A stretch of DNA of 64,000 nucleotides from Siderastrea radians. Lineage: Eukaryota; Cnidaria; Anthozoa; Scleractinia; Rhizangiidae. The position numbers and the translations under genes were made by a program. The first letter of the stretch is position 1, and every line of letters begins with the position of its first letter. Below the pieces are notes generated by a model. It made no database searches. It was not told the DNA's origin and was given only the letters and a program-made list of their open reading frames with translations. The stretch spans positions 20,407,701 to 20,471,700 of the forward strand of contig OZ024890.1 of the NCBI GenBank assembly GCA_964017195.1. Reading direction: 5' to 3'. Positions 44,769 through 55,900 of this stretch are shown in pieces.

Positions 44769-45843
44769 GATTTTCCAGAGTTTAGCCTTAAACATGGACA
44801 CAGAACATAAACTGTAGTAAAGAAAATGTTTTGTTATAGAAAAAGGCCGGACTATAAGACACTCCTTCCTTTAGCTTAAAATGCGAAATGTCAGATATCT
44901 ACACCGCTTGCATTTCTTCGGAATGTAAACGTTATTTTTATTGTTATAGCTAATACTAGCATCACGAGAACTAGTTTTATAGGTAACAACAGAGCCGGTT
45001 CATAAAAATACTGGAAAAGCTTATATAAAAAAATCTTCAATTGTATTCAAATGTCATCGAGGAAGCTTTAACAAATAAAAAGTTTTAACTTTGAGTTAGT
45101 CAAGTAACTTTCTAGAGAGAAAGACCTCGATGGTGTAATAAATGTACACATCAGCTTTTACAGCAAAGTTTGTTTATTTCAGCAGGGTAGCTTTCGAAAC
45201 AAAAGATCTGTCCATTTAAACCAACGCCCTTTACGGTGGCGCAAAGGTTAAGTATAGAAGCGTGGATGCCGGTTCATTGGTTTTAGCCGAGAAAATGGTC
45301 CAATTAATCGAGTGGATGCTTATAGTCTAACTTCTCTCTTTTCTTGAGCGAGATCGGTTTGTTTCAATTTCTCATTGTATCTCTTTTTGAAAAATGCCTA
45401 AAATTGCCTTTCAAATGCAAAAGAGATTAACCGCCGGGTTACTCAGTCAAACTAAGCAGGGCTGTAAAAGCCGATAAAGAGACGCTTTCTGTTCATGTAA
45501 ATTCCTTGAACAGTGGGATAATTATTGTTTTTTCAGAGAGCATTTATCTTCCGACATACTGTGCCGAACAAGCTTTATCAAAAATGCATATCACCAGCAA
45601 GATGCCGCACGCAATCAATCAACATTTTGAATTTACTAAAATGGGAAACAGCTTATCACGCGAAACTTCGAATTCAGTACTATCGAGATAATATATTTGA
45701 GTTCTACACCATAAGAAGAGTAATAAAGTACAAACTTGACATATTTTCACGAGAAAATTTTATTCTACTGATACAACTGAAAAAGAACAGCACAACAGAA
45801 AAGTGTTCCTCAGTACCTTTCATTTAAATCGGGTCACACTTAA

Positions 45844-46053
45844 TCCTTTCACTCCCAGAGTCAATTATGGAAATATCAGTGTAATGTAGTTCCGACTTTT
45901 GAGCCTGTCGACGAAATCCCATGGTGTGACCATTCAAATGAAACCTCTTCAGCAGTACTTTCGCATGGTACTATTTGTTTTGTGGGATTTGAAAAAATTA
46001 AATTTAGGATTTTTCTTGAATTTTTACTTTGGCCACTACTAGGAATGAAAGGG
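45844..46053. mobile_element. TTAA-flanked MITE, 210 bp
   Basis: TTAA at 45840-45843 and 46054-46057. Ends TCCTTTCACTCC and GGAATGAAAGGG form an inverted repeat with two mismatches. The interior has 'gtgaccattcaaatgaaacc' and 'cttcagcagtactttc', a different family from the copies at 23521 and 36690 but with the same target preference. Pieces of it recur near 42321-42620 and 47400-47630. Confidence 0.7.
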
Positions 46054-46057
46054 TTAA

Positions 46058-47825
46058 AGACTTGTTAAGGGACTTTCATCCACAGACTCAAAGGTGAGAG
46101 CCTCCTTAGATCCTTACGTAGCTTTAGATGCGACTGAGGTTTTAACACCGAAAACAACGTTTATCAGTTTCCGTCGCCGGTTATTTAAAGAGAGTCTTAG
46201 CATTGGTTTTACATCCTCAAACTGTCACAACGAATAACAGCAATGTTGCATGAACTGAATCAAGGCCGCCTGTTTTTTTTTTTTTGTTTTGTTTTGTTTT
46301 TTTTTAACTTCGTAACAAAAGAAACCGTGAGTGGGAAGTCAGAGCTGAAGGTCACAGATATTACAATTCATTATAAAAAGATCACGCAGAAATGAGCTGT
46401 TCGTAAAACGACTGACTTACGTAACACCTGTTTTCCGGGGAAGAAAGGCTAACTGGAAGAAAAATACTTTAAAAGGAATTGAGAATTATTATCGCACGAA
46501 TTAACTAGTTGAAAAAATACTAATGTGCACTACGTGAGGTATACTGTATATAGACTCTATATACGAACGCTATATACAATAGCCCCTTTCATAGCTCAGT
46601 TGTCTTTTGAATCACAATACCGCAAAACGCGCGCAGAGAAGAAAAAATTACACGTCTTCTGTCTGCTATCTTCGGTTTTTTCTCTTTTTTCCTAGTTTTG
46701 TTAATCTTTCATATTCCGGCCCCGAGTGTTGAAAGTAAAACAGAACAACAATGTGAGCCATTTCAAAGCGTTAGAACGTTTTGATAACAGCACATTTGGG
46801 TGGTCTAGTCTAATGGTGCTTTCGATTCATATCAGGTATACTGAGAATAAACGGAATAACGATAATAAGTTAAGTCTTGAGATATATCTTTTCACGACTC
46901 CGATATCTCTTTCTAACAGCCAAAGTTCCATATTTAGTCGACGATCATTCTGTATATTCTCATTTTTCTTCGAAAACAGAAGGGCAACTCCGAACGACAA
47001 GAAATGTCCTGAGGCTGTTTCACTTCAGCGTGATTTCATAGAATTCATGACAAACCGTTCATGCACAATGAGCACTGCGTTGATTGTTCGGTTGGTAACG
47101 TCCTACGCTAAAAGACTCTTTCACTAGCACTGGTCACGCAGTTAGCTAGCTCTGTCACGCCTTCCTCCCGTCCTTTCCTCCTCACAGCTTCCTATCGTAA
47201 CAAATTGGCGTTTTACAAAAGATTTACATTGGTTCAACGCTACAGTGAGTTCCCTCTTAACGGAAATGCTTGAAAAAAGCTTCCGTTCGACTATCAGCCT
47301 TACGGATGTACGTCCGTTTCAGTGTGATACTGGCTGAAGGAAGTGACCAAGCAACCTTTCACACCCAGAACTGAATCCTTGAGCAATAGAGGATGTTTCT
47401 AAGATTTGAGTCTATAGATGAAATCCTTGATTGTGGACGTATAAGACAAGTGAAACTTGAGTTGTTGAGCAGAACTGCTCAGTCTGTGGCGCTGTTTATG
47501 GGTGAAATCCTAAAGTGTTACCCTTAATTGAGAGCTGCCCATGGTGTTTCTAGCCGTTTGAGTCTGGATGAAATCCTTCATTAAATTTGACCATTCAGAT
47601 GAAAGCTGTGTGCAAATACTTTGTTTATTTGCGTTGGTTTCAGCACATGAAAAGTTCGACGTTTGTACTAGGCCTTAGTGATTTTTTTCTCAGCAAATCA
47701 AGTGAACAATCGAAACACGAAACATACTCATGATACTCTGTATAACGTATCAAAGTAAGCCCCACTGTCTCTAGCTCTCAGGCAATCGCTCAGTCTTTCC
47801 AAAGGGGAGTTTGGGAACAGGACAA
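46058..47825. other. Gene-free spacer
   Basis: It contains poly(T)/(TTTTG) tracts near 46271-46303 and decayed relatives of the 45844 MITE near 47400-47630. A 133-codon open frame at 46726-47127 has no recognisable domain and biased composition, so I do not annotate it. Confidence 0.4.
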
Positions 47826-47979
47826 TAGCCTGCATAGCAGGCGTAAACGGGGAAGGGGAAGGGGAGCAAGAACGCAGGAGAAAAATGGGGGACTGGGGGC
47901 CCTAGCTCCCAGAACCCCATTTTTCTCCCGCGTTCTCGGTCCCCTTCCCCTTTCCCGTTTGCGCTTGCTACGCGGGCTA
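47826..47979. mobile_element. 154-bp fold-back MITE with perfect 8-bp target-site duplication
   Basis: Arms of 65 bases (47826-47890 and 47915-47979) pair at all but about nine positions. The ends are TAGCCTGC and its near-complement GCGGGCTA. CAGGACAA occurs on each side (47818-47825 and 47980-47987), an 8-bp duplication consistent with hAT or a similar superfamily. The arms are GC-rich, unlike the surroundings. Confidence 0.85.
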
Positions 47980-47987
47980 CAGGACAA

Positions 47988-49696
47988 AATCTTTACAGAA
48001 ATAGCTCTGTTACTGTTAAGGTGATTTGTAATACTTCATGTGATTAATTCTTGCGCAAATAACTTCAGAATTTGTCTCTCGAAAAAGAAAAAAAAAAACG
48101 CCAGCATATTTCGCGTGCGCCAGAAGTCTACTTGGTTCCACTTCGTTTTTATTTGAGGAGCCTGGAGTCAGTTGTCATGTATGACCACCCGCCCGCATTG
48201 CGCCACGCACTGATTTTGTCCTCTTTATGCTAAGCATCGACTCAAGAAAGGTTCGAGTTTGGTATCCAGAAAAGGCTGATCACTGTGTGTAAAGCAATTT
48301 TGGTGTTGGGGTTTCAGCCTCCTAACGACATTTTTAACTTGGCAGATTTAGCATTATAAAATATCACACGTCAAGAATTTCTAAGAAGGCGGTTTTAAAA
48401 TATATGTGATTTCTTTTGGCGACGATGAAAGTCAATGTGTACATCTCTCATCTATATATTCCACCAAACAACATCAAACAGTTCACATAGACCCAAAAGT
48501 TGGTTTTTTATCGCAAACTCCGGAGCATGATCGAAATCATTTTCTCTCTTCCCAAGTTTCCCGATGCGTAGCACTGTTGAAACTGAGAGGCAGCGAAATC
48601 AACCAAATTTACTAAACTAATAGCTCTGGCCCTGAAAAAAACTAGTTGTAGTAGTGAAAGTCGAGGTGCCAGCCTAGCAATCATTTTTGTTTCAAATTTA
48701 CGTAGTTGTTATCCTTCCTTATTAAACTACAATCCTTTGGTTTGTGTAAATGAAACACATGACATTTTCACAGAAAGCAGGAAGCTTTCCAGAGTGGAAA
48801 ATATTGAGTTCCTCCCATGGCTCCAAAGGTCGCATGGCCATAAATATCGCCCAGAGTCTAATAAATCCACCGCTCTGATTGGCTACTTTACTTGACGTGT
48901 AGAAAGCGCGGGAAAAAGCTGCAATTACCACGCATGGCCGCCCACGCGTCTAGGGCCAAGTGTTTGACCGGTCCAAGTAGATACTTTGTCCTTGTAAGCT
49001 CCTTGAAAATTGTTTTCAAAAAATTTTCTTCAACAAACGGTGCCTGAAATTCGATTTAAAACATGAGTGGCGGCGAAATGATGAATCAATTTCTTTACTT
49101 TTCGTGTTTGCTCTTTCGTTTGTATTTTCTGATCAATATTTCAATATTATCATAACAAAAAGACCACACGACATAAGACACGGCTGATGCAATAATTCGA
49201 CGGGTTTACCCAGATAAACACTACTTCTTTAGGAATTGATTGGTTCGCATTGAGAGCGTGAGAGCTGCCATTCACGTTGACAGACAGGCTATCTTTCGGA
49301 AATGTTTGTGCTTTTACAAAATGGTTCTTCTGAAAATGCAAACTTCCCGTTTGTACTGATTCTAAACCGATAAAATAATTCTTCTATAAATCAAATCACC
49401 CCACAAGACATAACTAAACATGAAAAAACTTCAGACGGGAAATCGATAACAACTGCGGGTATAATTTTCCTTGACAACATATACAATGACCACTAGACGC
49501 CGAACGTTCTGATTGGCCTATTTTTCCCGGTATTTCATCATTCGCTAGATCGCTATTTACATATCACGATCTGAACACATGACATGCAAAAGCCGGCTTT
49601 TTAAAACCATAGCGGTAACAAGCGATTTTATGAGTTGATCTCCCACGGAAGGAACACAAGTTTTGCTTTGATCGGCGAAGCGAATCCTGGAAGTAG
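47988..49696. other. Upstream region of the SLC6 gene
   Basis: No other gene recognised. A likely 5' UTR exon of the transporter ends near 49692 or 49696 (donor gtaggt or gtactc). 'ttttaaaacc' near 49600 could be a core promoter, but this is weak. Confidence 0.4.
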
Positions 49697-49896
49697 GTAC
49701 TCATATTTCACTATTTTCAGTTGTTGTCCGTTTTCTAACTTGAGAAATATTACAGATCGAGAAGAAAGCTTTACTAAAGGTTAAGCTGATTAATTTGCAT
49801 AATATATAAGACACTACTCATATCGTGTCCTATATTGAATGAATAGCGTTGAGTAACGTTGAGAACTAAATAAAACTGTTGCTTTCTCTTTTTCAG

Positions 49897-49921
49897 TCAA
49901 ACCCTAAGCTAACACCGAAAG
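49897..49921 (+). promoter_or_regulatory. 5' UTR part of the first coding exon, behind a splice acceptor
   Basis: A strong pyrimidine tract and cag (ctttctctttttcag) end at 49896. Only 25 bases separate it from the ATG. It fixes 49922 as the start and implies an upstream non-coding exon, most simply the one ending near 49692-49696, about 200 bp away. Confidence 0.6.
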
Positions 49922-52900
49922 ATGGCAGATGAAAAGCTTGCTTCTGAGAATGGCGCGTCCTATAAAATGGTGTCCACAACAGCTATATTAGCGAAGGACG
50001 AAGATGGAAGCCCGGACAAAGTTGAAGTGGTTGAAACTGAGAAACTACGCCTCGGCTGGGACAACAAAATGCAGTTTCTTCTCTCTGCGATCGGTTTTGC
50101 CGTTGGGTTAGGGAATGTGTGGAGGTTCCCTTGGCTTTGCCAGAAAAACGGAGGAGGTAAACTTAATTATTTTGGACTGTTTTACTTGATTCATTTCTTT
50201 TTGTTCTTCTTAAATATGATCATTCAAGTTCGAGAACGCAACGTGAAGTAAGTTGAATAAAAATTTGTCAGCTATTAAACCCTGAAGTAGTTTTTGGCAG
50301 TATTTAATACTTACGCTTTCCAGCGCTAATTAAAAAAATAACTTATCCATCTTTTCTGTCCACTGGTTTCTAGAATTATTATACATTGTTATTTGGGTAT
50401 TTTTACATTTGCTCTTATCAGATCGTCATTAACAGTTGCCCAATGAGGAAAGTAACATTTTGACGGAAAGAGGTTTTATAATTTTTTAAGACTAAAAAAC
50501 TGGAATATTGAGGCGTGTTATACCGCCACAATTCTGTTTGTGTTTTATAGTCTTCCTAAAAGAAAACCGTACTAGCTCAAATTGAAATCTATTGACCTTT
50601 CAATATATTCCCTTTCAGTTTAAGAACTTCCTTTATAATTTTCCGGCTTTATCGGACAGAAAGTATGCCAAAATGCCACTAGTTCATCTTCATTCATGTC
50701 TCAGCAGAACATGTATCCTTCTCTTGGCAGGAAAAGAATTTACAATTACCTTCAGATACAAAGCGTACTTCTCTTGGATATAAAATTGCCAAAAGCTTTG
50801 TAAAATTTTAATTAAAACCAATTACAAGAAATAATAGAAAACTAAAAAAAAACAGCTGCTCGTGCGAAATTTAGCTCCTTCTTTAACGAATTTGCGCACT
50901 TTTAACCTTCAACGTTTGAATGTTATAAAATACTTGAACCGTTCCAAAAAACGTCTACCACCGAATCAAGAAACTCATGAAGACCTGAAATTTGACGAAC
51001 TTGATTTTCTTGAATCAGTTTTTACAGCGGACTAGGATTCTTCGTTCAGCTACTGATCATTATAAAACAAGAAATACCAGATTAGCAGTTAAATCAATTC
51101 AAAAAAAAATGTTCCAAGTTTTATTTGGTTGCGACAAAAGCTTTAACTTCCTTTTTTGTTATTTAGACGCGACACCCCTTAGAAAACGCCTTTCAGCACA
51201 GTACCACAGTCGAAATCGATGTATTGATGTTGTAAAGCGTTATGGGAACTAACCGGATATTGGGTGTGTGGTTCAATTGAAAGCGAATTAATCGATAAAC
51301 AGCACAATGCTGGATGCCACAAGAAACAACACAGCTTTGTTCTTTGTTTCTCCGGTCAGTCGCGATCGCATGGGCAGAGCAGATAATGAAATGCAAACAA
51401 AGTTCCGAAACACTCTGCATGTTGTTTGAAGAGCTGAGTCCAAAGTCCAGCAATGACGATAGCAGGAGAGGAAGCAAAGAAGCTGACATAAATAAAACAT
51501 TTCGCAAAACCAAAAGAATTCTGCAAAGTACAGAGAGAAAACTATGTCAGTGCACCCAAAATTTCGCATCCTTTATGAAAAAAAGTTGTTTAAAAATAAC
51601 GTAAAAGGAATTTATCTGTCTGTATAATCCGTTTCTGGGGAGTTTTTATACTTTTATAGTTACAAGTACAAACGGAAAGAAAGCATGGATAAATGAGGGC
51701 AGGGTTAAGAGGTGTCTTAACGCTTTAAATCTCTCTTTACATCATCAATACTTGTTCAAACATTCAGTGATAAGAATAAAGAAAGTGGAACACCAAGGAT
51801 CAGATGTCTTGATAATTAGACAAATTCTCCTTACTAGTTCCATAAGAAATGTATGGAGAATAGTAACCAGAAAATGCATTTTTATGTCAGGGTTTGAAGG
51901 ATTAAAACAACCGAAAATGAGCTGCCAGTTAAGTTTTCTGTAGGTTCACATATTTTACCTTATGTCACGAAGTATTTGTACAAAAGGCGACCTTTTCAAT
52001 GTGGAACGAGACAAAAAGGCATTAAACGATCAATTTACTTCACAAAAAGGAAACGTAACTGACTCATTTTTGCTCTCGGTCTTGGAGTGAAATTAAATTG
52101 AGCGATTTGCATATCCGTTTAATCTTTCGCAATCTTCATCATTCAAAGTGCTTTGCTATTTATTTTCTTTTCTTAAGTGTTTATCCACCTAAATAAAGAA
52201 TTCGGGGTTTTTAGGCTTTCAGTTTCAGTAAAGTAAGATGCAGAGTTCAGAAAGGTTTAAAATGACATTACCCCGGAAAGTTCTTTTCCGTAAAATCCTT
52301 CAGTAAGTACATTTTAAAAAGACTTTCGCATGGAACGAAAATAGTAGTCAAATCAATTAATGTTTTTTTTCTCTGCACGACACCTCACTGTTTTCATTAG
52401 AGATTTAAAGCACTTACGTCTGAATACAGTTTATGGCATTTGCAATTAACAAACAAATTTAAAAAAGTGTCATTTTGAAAAACAAGGTGTCAAAACCTTT
52501 CCGATTCATTATTTGTAAATGTTTAATATTTTTCACAGCTAGGGAACGAAATCCGAACATAAAGTGCTTCACCAAAGGATAAATTTGAATTTAATGGGCA
52601 TTAGTCTGGACACCTGTAAAACTAACAAAGCAAATGCGAAACAAATATCTTTTTTCACATGAGTTTCATGTGGAAACTTGCACACAAAGAAAACGTTTTT
52701 TTTTTAATTGCAATACGTTCTGAGTGGACCGGACAAAGTGTGGCATGTGGGGTTTATCCTCAAGATATTTACTTTTTTAATTAGTCGGATATAATAGGAG
52801 AAAAAAGTAAACTGATAAGTTTTTTAAATTTATTTTCAATTGAAAGTAAAATTTGATTGACAATAAGAAACAAAACGCCTATCCTGATTCACACCTGAGA

Positions 52901-55900
52901 CTAAAGTACGATTGTGAGCAAGGAAAATTGAGAACGGCGAGCCAGGAATAAGAAACAGGGGACGGGAAACGGTTTCGCTAAAAGCAAACAAATGACCTTT
53001 ACTAATACAGTACTCCCATGAAAAGAAGATGTGACCATAGCAGTTGTAATCGCAATTTAAGCATTGCGAATTCAGCCCGAAAAATAGATTTTCGGGGCTT
53101 CAACGGGATTTGAACCCGTGGCCTCAACGTTCGCACTGCAGTGCTCTAGCAACTGAGCTGTGAAGACCCATACATTGGGAGCAGGCCAATTTATTGAGTT
53201 CATCTTAACCCGTGAAAGGAATGAAACACATATTAGAATGATGTGAACTGTGGAAATACAAATAAAAACAATTCTAGAAACGTCTTATATTCGTATGGTC
53301 GAATAGTTTCTTTGAAAAGTAAGAACATTCGTCGTGGATAGATGAGTCCACCCTTTGCAGAGACAAAAATCTTACATTCACCGAGATACAAACATAGGTC
53401 TTCGTTTAAAGGGACTTTTGCCTATATTTCCTTTAATCTTGGGGTTCATGTGTTCTAGAAGAACTCGAATGTTGCATTTTTCGGTTGATGTTTTATTTTG
53501 TTGTTTCAGGAGCTTTCCTGATCCCCTACTTCATCATGCTCATCTTCGAAGGCATCCCAATCTTCTACTTGGAGCTGAGCATTGGGCAAAGACTCCGCCA
53601 GGGCTCCATCAATGTCTGGAGTACAGTATGCCCTTACCTGGGAGGGGTAGGGATCGCAACGACAGTGATTTGCATTCTGGTGGGCAGCTACTACAACGTG
53701 GTTATCTCCTGGGTGTTGTTTTACTTCTATCACTCGTTCCAGTCGCCGCTGCCTTGGGCCGAGTGTCCACAGATCTTAACTTACAACAGTGAATTGAACC
53801 GAACGGAGGTAACGATTCCAAAAGAATGTTCTGGTAGCAGCCCAACTGCCTACTACTATCACCGCGAGACGTTAATGCACGCTGGAAGAATAGAGGAGAG
53901 TGGGGAGATCAACTGGAAGTTAGCTGTGGCATTGGTGGTTGCATGGGTGCTGGCATACCTTTGCATCATCAAGAGTATCCAGTCTTCTGGCAAGGTATGG
54001 TGGAAACTGTTGTTTAAGGTGCGCCTTCCAAAATAAAATAAAGTAATAAATTGGAATTTGCAGTGGCTTATCTACCGAGTGGTTCCTTATACACTGCCTC
54101 CAGATAGAATTGGATTTTGCAAATGCCGGTTTTTGAGGAGGGAGGGAACCAGAGAACGCCAACGTAAAACCCTCGGAGCAAGGACGAGAACTAACCACAA
54201 ACTCAACTCCATCATATTGTTATTTACTACAGCTATCATTATCTTGAGGATTTAATGAGAATATTGACCCACAAAGCTGAAAGTTAAATAACATCATGCG
54301 TGGAACATATCGACTTCTGAATCGGAACGACAGTCAAACGTCCCTGACTACGTGACCACACAGGCCAAGTTTAAAAGATATTTTTTAAGTCACCATACCT
54401 TACCTAGCCGACCACCGTTTATGGTGGCATTTTTGGTAGTTGCTTACGAGAGGTTTGACTGCGGTAGGAATGGACATGATGCAATGCCAGGGGGTATTGC
54501 CCATTACAATGCTCAATACTGATTATAAAAGCGACGAAATTGTAATGTTGTTATGTTAAAGATCGCAATAGTTAAGAAAGACGTTATACATCAAGACCTC
54601 TCTAGACGCATAATGAAACCTATAGCGTTGCATCAGTCATTTTATACTAACAAGCATCTCACCACCCAGATGGTAGGACACGGCCAATGAGAATTCGCAA
54701 GTTGCACGAAAATGGCCATTGAGATCTCCCAGATCGCTGAAAAAAATGAACAAAGAGACAAACAGGGGGCAGTATTGAACGTTTTAATGAAAATCATTTG
54801 TTTTTTCTTAATGTTCTTAGGTTGTGTACTTTACAGCGACATTTCCGTATGTGGTTTTGGCCGCCTTTTTCATCCGGGGTCTCTTGCTGAAGGGTTTTGA
54901 GACAGGCCTCATTCACCTGTTCACCCCAAAGGTAGGGACACCGATAACCTGATTATGGAATGCAGGTTAATGTCTTGAGGTAGAGAGGATACAGTTTGAA
55001 ACCAAGGAAGCGTTAATATTCACCGAACTCTTTCTCTAAAGCGTGGAAGTAGCTCTGACTCCAAATTTTCCAGCAAATTTGAGTTGCTCTTTCGTCAGCT
55101 GCTGTCGTCGACGATCGCAAGTGCGTTAAGATTTCGAGTGTTGAAAGCAATTTGCATTCAAAACTAAATAACGTAACCTCTGCTGTTTGGGTTAGTGTCA
55201 GGAAAAGAGAAAAATCTTCTTTAAATCAGAGCATCGAGGAATCGTTCATTGCTTCAGAGAAAGAGTTTGGCATAGTAATAGATCATATGAAGGAAATCTA
55301 TCTTCTAGGAAGGTTTTTTACACAGCATGTCCCTCTGGGCCTCAATATATATTTTCAAGACATTTATACAGGTAGACTGAAACGGATGGAAAATAGGCCC
55401 CGACTTAGTGCTACAGTTTGCTCAAGTTTTACAACACACACTCATTCTATACGCATTCCAGGAAAGGTTTGTTACTTAGATGAAGTATTCACAATACAAT
55501 GCAATCCCATTTCCAAACGTGTCCTTTTTTTTCATGTAACGAAATATTACAGATGTTCAGACTGGGAGACAACGATTTCATCTTCTTTGATTTTTTTTAA
55601 TACTTGAAGGTCCAGATAGTCTTAAAACAATAAGCCCTTTCACGACTTGGAATTGGCATCATAGACTCGGAAACAAACAGTCCAAACAGCACCATTACGA
55701 ACAATTATTTTGATTGTTTCAAACAAAAGGGTTTCAAGGGTTTCATGATTAATGGACAAGCAAAAGAACAGCGCCAGGAAGGACTGTTGATCAATACTTG
55801 GAGTAATTTTTAGAGAAAGATCATATCCATCAAGGGGCTTTTTGTACTGATCTTTCCTGACAATATTCAGGCAGACTATAGACAGACAGACACTGTTAGA

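Larger units (their letters stand above)
50157..53509 (+). other. SLC6 intron 1
   Basis: A 3353-bp phase-1 intron (donor gtaaac, acceptor ttgtttcag). The first coding frame stays open for 32 codons into the intron, which is why a naive frame ends at 50251. It contains a TTAA-flanked MITE and a tRNA-derived repeat. Confidence 0.85.

Noticed and set aside
46726..47127. 133-codon open frame on the plus strand
   Set aside because: No domain, no splice or promoter context, and composition as in the surrounding spacer; length is compatible with chance.
50157..50251. Extension of SLC6 exon 1 to the stop at 50249-50251
   Set aside because: A consensus donor at 50157 and exact continuation in exon 2 ([10 protein letters not shown]) show this is intron.
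53095..53170. Functional tRNA gene on the minus strand
   Set aside because: Boxes A and B are present, but the anticodon stem has mismatches and the acceptor stem is imperfect, and the flanks belong to a repeat.
55152..55607. 151-codon open frame in SLC6 intron 3
   Set aside because: Exons 3 and 4 join to a complete SLC6 alignment without it, and no domain is recognisable.
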